In this document: positions 59,404-64,000 of the stretch, piece by piece
Layout of the letters: every line of letters starts with the position of its first letter
How positions within the stretch are numbered: the stretch's first letter is position 1
DNA from: Haemaphysalis longicornis
Lineage: Eukaryota > Arthropoda > Arachnida > Ixodida > Ixodidae
Assembly: GCA_013339765.2 (NCBI GenBank)
Contig: CM023450.1
Coordinates: forward strand, 98,508,820-98,572,819
DNA: 64,000 nt
Direction: 5' to 3'
The notes under the pieces: model-generated
The model's database searches: none
Seen by the model: the letters and a program-made list of their open reading frames with translations, nothing else
Told to the model about the DNA's origin: nothing
Made by a program: the position numbers and the translations under genes

Positions 59404-59586
59404 CTAAGGCGTACCGCAGCAGAACGACAGACAGACATGCACAACAACGCTGCGCTGACCGCCAACGCCATTCCATTGACGAGCAGTTCGCCACGGGCGG
59501 CGCTGTTCGCTGAAGCGACGGTTGTGCCATACAACGGCCTCCCGGTCCCTATAGCTGCTGCGCCATACGGCGGGTTGCTGAAATAA
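59404..59586 (+). CDS. Candidate terminal exon, Ala/Pro/Gly-rich protein
   Basis: An open plus-strand frame contains ATG at 59437 and reads MHNNAALTANAIPLTSSS, then FAEATVVPYNGLPVPIAAAP and YGGLLK before TAA. The frame is open upstream to an acceptor-like TACGTTTTCTAAG ending at about 59409, so the real start may be an earlier exon. The stop codon overlaps an AATAAA signal (CTGAAATAAATG), an arrangement seen at compact gene ends. Ala/Val/Pro/Tyr/Gly-rich repeats are common in arthropod cuticle-type proteins, but no chitin-binding motif is visible, so function is not assigned. Confidence 0.28.
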   Translation, partial: LRRTAAERQTDMHNNAALTANAIPLTSSSPRAALFAEATVVPYNGLPVPIAAAPYGGLLK

Positions 59587-62003
59587 ATGTATACACACAC
59601 GTAAATTTTCACTACGGTAGTGTAATTTTAATTGCGTTTAGCTGCGACCTACATACCGTGTCGGGCGTCGGCATGCCCCTCTGATTCCAAGAAAACTTCA
59701 GTATCTGGTTTCCGAAAAGAGCCGTAACTGACGTTATAGTGAATTCACTCTAAAACATATCACGCGGCGATTCGTGGCGTAATTTGTTACGTGAGACTTT
59801 GTAAGGCTGGCCGTGCAACCTTTACCATAGCGTAGATTTCTAAATCACTCTTGAAGTTGCTTTCTTTGCGGACACAATTTCTCCCTCCACTAATCCATGT
59901 GGGTTCGATAAGGGATTGATTAAAGCTTATTGGTTCATTATTATGTCCCCTGTCACTGAATATTGTGCTCGTTGGGTGCATTCAATACTGGGTTCAATGT
60001 GACGCATAGGTAGGCGGAGAATTGCCGCAACTCTTGCACAAATGCAGCTACATTTAAAAACATTGCCTTCCGCCTGGCAGCTGAAAACATACTGCAAGCA
60101 TGAACAGCTTTATTAGGATGGATACATTAAAAGTTCCTCAAACTGCAGCTTGAAAACAGCATTACCATCGCGTTGATCAATTAGGTGGACGCTAACTCCG
60201 ACGTTTTTCTTGGCATGGCTTCTATACAGAGCACTGGCACTCGAAAGTGCGTGGTCATGAACTACTATTATTAACGCCATGCATAGCGCGTTTTATTTGA
60301 CGCGAGCCCATACGCGACCACGCACAGGGATTGGCCCTTACCCGATCGTGGGCCTCGCAGCGGTCTTTCGAGGTCTATCTTAAAGCACTCCGTATTACGT
60401 AGCACAGAACAAATAATAAAAAAGCGCGAAGTTTGTTTAGAAGTTTCTCCTCTGGCAAGAAGGTCACTGAAGTTTTCTCTGGCAAGGGAGGTTTCCCTTC
60501 TCTTGCCAGTGGAGAGTTTCTCTCTGGCAAGAAGGTTACTGACGTGCACTGCCGCGACGAGATCGACGAGGTCGAAAAGACATGCCGACAGGGTGAAGCG
60601 ACAACTCGTCGTAATTTCATCGTCCACTGTCATCGCTGTTAGCCACGGTAAAACGGACGCCGAAGCGCAGAGAACCAATTACTCAACTGAGGAGAAAACG
60701 CCCACGCACCGCGCTAATTTCGTTGATGTGCAGGTGACAGTCGACGCGTTAAGCTGTCAGTGACAACTAAACGTTTTTGCACTATTATTTCAGAAAATGA
60801 CGGGGCCGGCAGTTAATGTGAGCTTCCGGAACGGCGCATGAACGTGGAAATGACGAGGAAACTACGCATCTGCAACGACTTGGCTGATAACAGGGCGGAA
60901 AAGAGGCACTTTACATGCGAATCATACTCTCGCGGGCCTACCCGGCACTCCCAGTTTTTGTACCTTGTCATCCGCCTGGTTCTCACGTCACATTTTTTCA
61001 GTCCAGGTTAGCTCCCGTACCAGGTGCCCTCAAGAGACGCTCTAGCAAAAGTAAATTGATAAAATTAAGGTAAGCTTACGCTTGCCATCTGTAGAATCTT
61101 GTAGCGTAACAAGTTTCCTTTATTTTGGTTGGGTAGGCAGTTTAATACTGCAGCTTAACACGGAATCCCACCACGCTGTATAATATATTTGGTTCATTGT
61201 CAGTTGCGTCTGGCAAGCCAGCCTTCAATCAACGTTATTAACGAAGATATTGAAAAAAAAAAAAACAGGTTTTCGAGCACATTTGGCTAGTTCCAAAACG
61301 TATCTTACCGAAGAAGAGCTGCTACTCCCAATTTAATGCACACATTAAAAGCTAACTATATCTAGTTTCCGTTTTTTTAAATTATGAATCATCGTAAAGT
61401 ATGGCTACGTTATGGCTAGTCAGATATGGCTGCGTTAGAAATGCCACTAACTGAATATTTCCAAACGACTTTCGTTTCAGATTTTCCCGCTCTTTTGAGA
61501 ACGAACTCACGCGGATCAAGTTCCGCATTTGCATAAAGGGGTTAGACGTGTTAACCTTGCATGCCATTTCGACCGGTGCTGCCTAAACGATTTTTCAAAC
61601 CTTGTGGTCGTGCAATGAACCTGTCCTCACGACTCGACAGGAACAATCTCGTTAGCCTTTATCATGAGGAATGCGGCTCTCAACGATGCATCTACTGCCA
61701 AACCACACTCGAGACGAAGTTTCTTTAATGAAGCAATGCGAATTTTCGTCCACTGCAATTGAGAAAACGGAATTCGCATTCACAACAACGGTAACTGCCT
61801 AGAACACACACGCTAAAACATGGCTGCGGCTTAGCTCAGCTAAGCTTGGGTATGCAAAGCAAAAGCTTGGCTTAGTCTAGTAGAGGCTTGGTTTCGCTTG
61901 GTTTACCTTTGGTTTAGCTGTATTGCCGACAACATCTCCAAGCCGTTCGGTTCCGTGCGACGCTCACAGAAGGAGGCTAGGCCACGGCAGCTCGATGGCC
62001 GTG
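59587..62003. other. Unassigned sequence
   Basis: Nothing assignable apart from the short repeats at 60451-60545 and a GCTTGG(C/T)TTAG-rich stretch at 61825-61920. An A run lies near 61253-61265. Confidence 0.5.
60451..60545 (+). repeat. TCTGGCAAGAAGGT repeats with inverted arm
   Basis: TCTGGCAAGAAGGTCACTGA at 60451 recurs as TCTGGCAAGAAGGTTACTGA at 60523, with a partial copy at 60478. CTGGCAAG (60479-60486) is complemented by CTTGCCAG (60502-60509), with a GGGA/TCCC pair inside the loop. Confidence 0.8.
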
Positions 62004-62060
62004 GCCTAGCCACGGCCACTCGATGGAAACTAGGTCTCCATCGAGCGGCCGTGGCTAGGC
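62004..62060. repeat. 24-bp inverted repeat (strong hairpin)
   Basis: GCCTAGCCACGGCC plus ACTCGATGGA on the left arm is complemented at 23 of 24 positions by the right arm (62037-62060), with a 9-base loop AACTAGGTC. A third, partly complementary arm (GGCCACGGCAGCTCGATGGC) starts just upstream near 61980. No transposon ends were identified around it. Confidence 0.9.
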
Positions 62061-64000
62061 GAACGCGGCGTTCATTCAAGGCGGACGCACCATTCCTCTT
62101 CGCCGGGCGCGAGACGAGTCACGTTGCCCGAAACGACCCAGCGCCGTACGCATGAAAGGCTGCTGGAGTGGTGAGCTGCCGGCGCAGCGGCGGCGGCGAC
62201 CGCCGCTCTCGGGCTGCGCAGAACGATTGAAAACGTGGACTTGTGCGCAGTACCGACAGCGGGCCCGGCTTATCACGCGATGCGCTTCGAGGGTGTGCCT
62301 CCGGGGGTGTGTCTCCGGTCAGAAGGTCACCTTGTGCATCCTCCAGGAAATCGCTGGACGAAAGTAGTAAAGCTTTGCTTTAACAATTTCCGTGGATCAA
62401 CTTTCTCACATTGCTCCCGTGCCACCCATCGCCGTTTTTAAGGGGGCGCATTCACGGACAACGCTAGGTTTGGGCTGTTATTGCAATCGTCGTACCATCG
62501 TCACGCAAGGACATCCTCTGAAGCTTCTGCCAGGCCGGTTGCGTGAAGGGTAATTTCACGCGCCTTAATCTTACAATGCGGCGTTGGTGTCAGCAGTCTG
62601 AGCATGGCAAAACCAGAGCGACACTAAAATTAGGCCCCGAAATGAGACCAGTGCTGCGATATGTCATAAATCAAGAAGTCACACTCCTGAAAGTTTCCAT
62701 ATATACGGAATTATTTGGAGTAAAGAGTACTTTCCTACAATGGCACAAAGCCGCCATACAAATTAGAATATTTGTGAGAAATATATGAAATAAAATACTT
62801 CATACGTGTCGAAAAATTTGACACCGATTTTATGTCATTACGTTCACTAGAACCGCCAAATCATTGTCCGTATGAATTCCGTATATACGGAGCATACGGA
62901 AGACATACGGAGCGTGATTTTCGTTATTATTGAAGCTAAAAACACGAAAACTGTGCCAAATATTCTTACTGCGCGAATTCATATGAACCTCTTCTTTATA
63001 AACATAATATCTACTTTAGTTAATTGTGCGGGCGTTATACTTCGTGTGAAATCCGTGTTCCCATATTTCCGTATATACGGAACGTTTCAGTAGGGCAGGA
63101 TTGCCTTAATCGCATAGTTCGACAGCGCGGACCAGATTTGTTAGGTAGTTATAAGCTCCGCCTTGTAATTTGCCTCTTTGGCCTGCTTGACCGCACTAAC
63201 TGGCACGCAGGTCGTTGTGGGGATGTTTGCCTATAGCGCTTGCATCATTTTCGCGGCAAAGCCTGACGGCGGTACCTATAACTCGGCGGGGTTTCAAACT
63301 GCGAGTAATAGAAGGTGGCGTTTTGGGTTATCCGATTGTTTTCTTAGTTCCAGGTAAATGCATGTACATGCGTATCACGCGTTACTTATGTTCATGCCCA
63401 AATTGTTTCACGAGTGACATCAAACGAACGCTGTCGCAAGAAAGGCTAAATGCGTGAGCAGTTATTAATTAGGCTATTGTCTTTAGGGCAAGGTATTAGG
63501 GAGAGAAACAACATGTTCGGTACTTACCGATGTTGTCGCGTTGCCCACAAGCTGAATGGAGCGACGTTCAAATTTTCCAAGTAAAGCCCCTGAAAATGAA
63601 TTGTAACTCATAAGCGATTCGTTCACAGACAGAAAAAATACGGCAGGTATTCTGAAGTTTGAGGTATTTTGAATTTTGACAGTGCAGGGGCGAATGATTA
63701 CAAATCGATTGCCCATTTACGAGTAAGGTAGAAGGCAGCGAGAACTTTAATTTGTTTCATTCATGTTTATGATAGTTAGCCCTTCATACGCTCATTCAAA
63801 CCTATTTGCAGGAAAAAGGGACATGACAGGCAATCACCCTCAGCTGATATGAACTACAACATCTGTCGGTTTACGCGGCTGTGCTATTATGATTATTCGG
63901 CAAAAATATTTTATGCAGTGCGTCTTACGGTCATCGCTTTAAACCAAGAGAACAATTGTCAAAGTGAGTATGTGCTATGCCTGCATATGTGAGATTATTG
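62061..64000. other. Unassigned sequence with repeated palindromes
   Basis: No gene recognised. The palindrome CCGTATATACGG occurs at 62879-62890 and 63069-63080, with a one-base variant CCATATATACGG at 62697-62708. The rest has only short frames. Confidence 0.5.

Overview
This window looks like non-coding nuclear DNA from an arthropod, most probably a hard tick (Ixodida). The grounds are: no operons or long intact reading frames; many microsatellites; and a dense layer of decayed transposable elements that includes a tRNA-derived SINE resembling the tick family I know as Ruka, RTE-type LINE ends of the kind common in ixodid genomes, other non-LTR retrotransposon C-termini with a C-x2-C...H...C motif, and a Penelope-like element with a GIY-YIG domain. 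The genus assignment is inference. I find no complete protein-coding gene, no rRNA, no functional tRNA and no CRISPR array.

Layout. 0-10 kb: a 510-bp TTAA-flanked terminal-inverted-repeat (TIR) element, a SINE with an (AATC)n tail, an RTE 3' end, and a 955-bp TIR element. 10-20 kb: the Penelope-like remnant, a second TTAA element, LINE 3' ends, one candidate exon on the minus strand, and a 53-bp retrotransposon tail between 12-bp target duplications. 20-30 kb: a tRNA-like SINE head, (AATC)n, (ACAT)n and (CTGT)n arrays, a LINE RNase H/C-terminal relic and a CR1/L2-like LINE tail. 30-43 kb: the most informative part. One TTAA element was split by a second TIR element with an 8-bp target duplication, which was itself split by a solo LTR with a 4-bp duplication. 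A larger TTAA-type element was split by a LINE. 43-46 kb: a nearly full-length but heavily decayed RTE LINE. 47-52 kb: a CTAT/CTGT compound microsatellite, a 1-kb GC-rich TIR element and a 575-bp CA/CACG tract. 52-64 kb: SINE and LINE fragments, a second copy of a dispersed block also seen near 35 kb, tandem and inverted repeats, and one candidate terminal exon that overlaps a poly(A) signal.

The window records layers of transposition rather than a set of cooperating genes. The three 510-bp TTAA elements have almost the same length once later insertions are subtracted, which supports the element boundaries and gives relative ages. Candidate coding pieces are only short exon-like stretches (about 15.7-16.0, 30.3-30.5 and 59.4-59.6 kb); none is assigned a function. 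I did not find a convincing new biological system. The best leads are the two unnamed TIR families and the dispersed 35/55-kb repeat.
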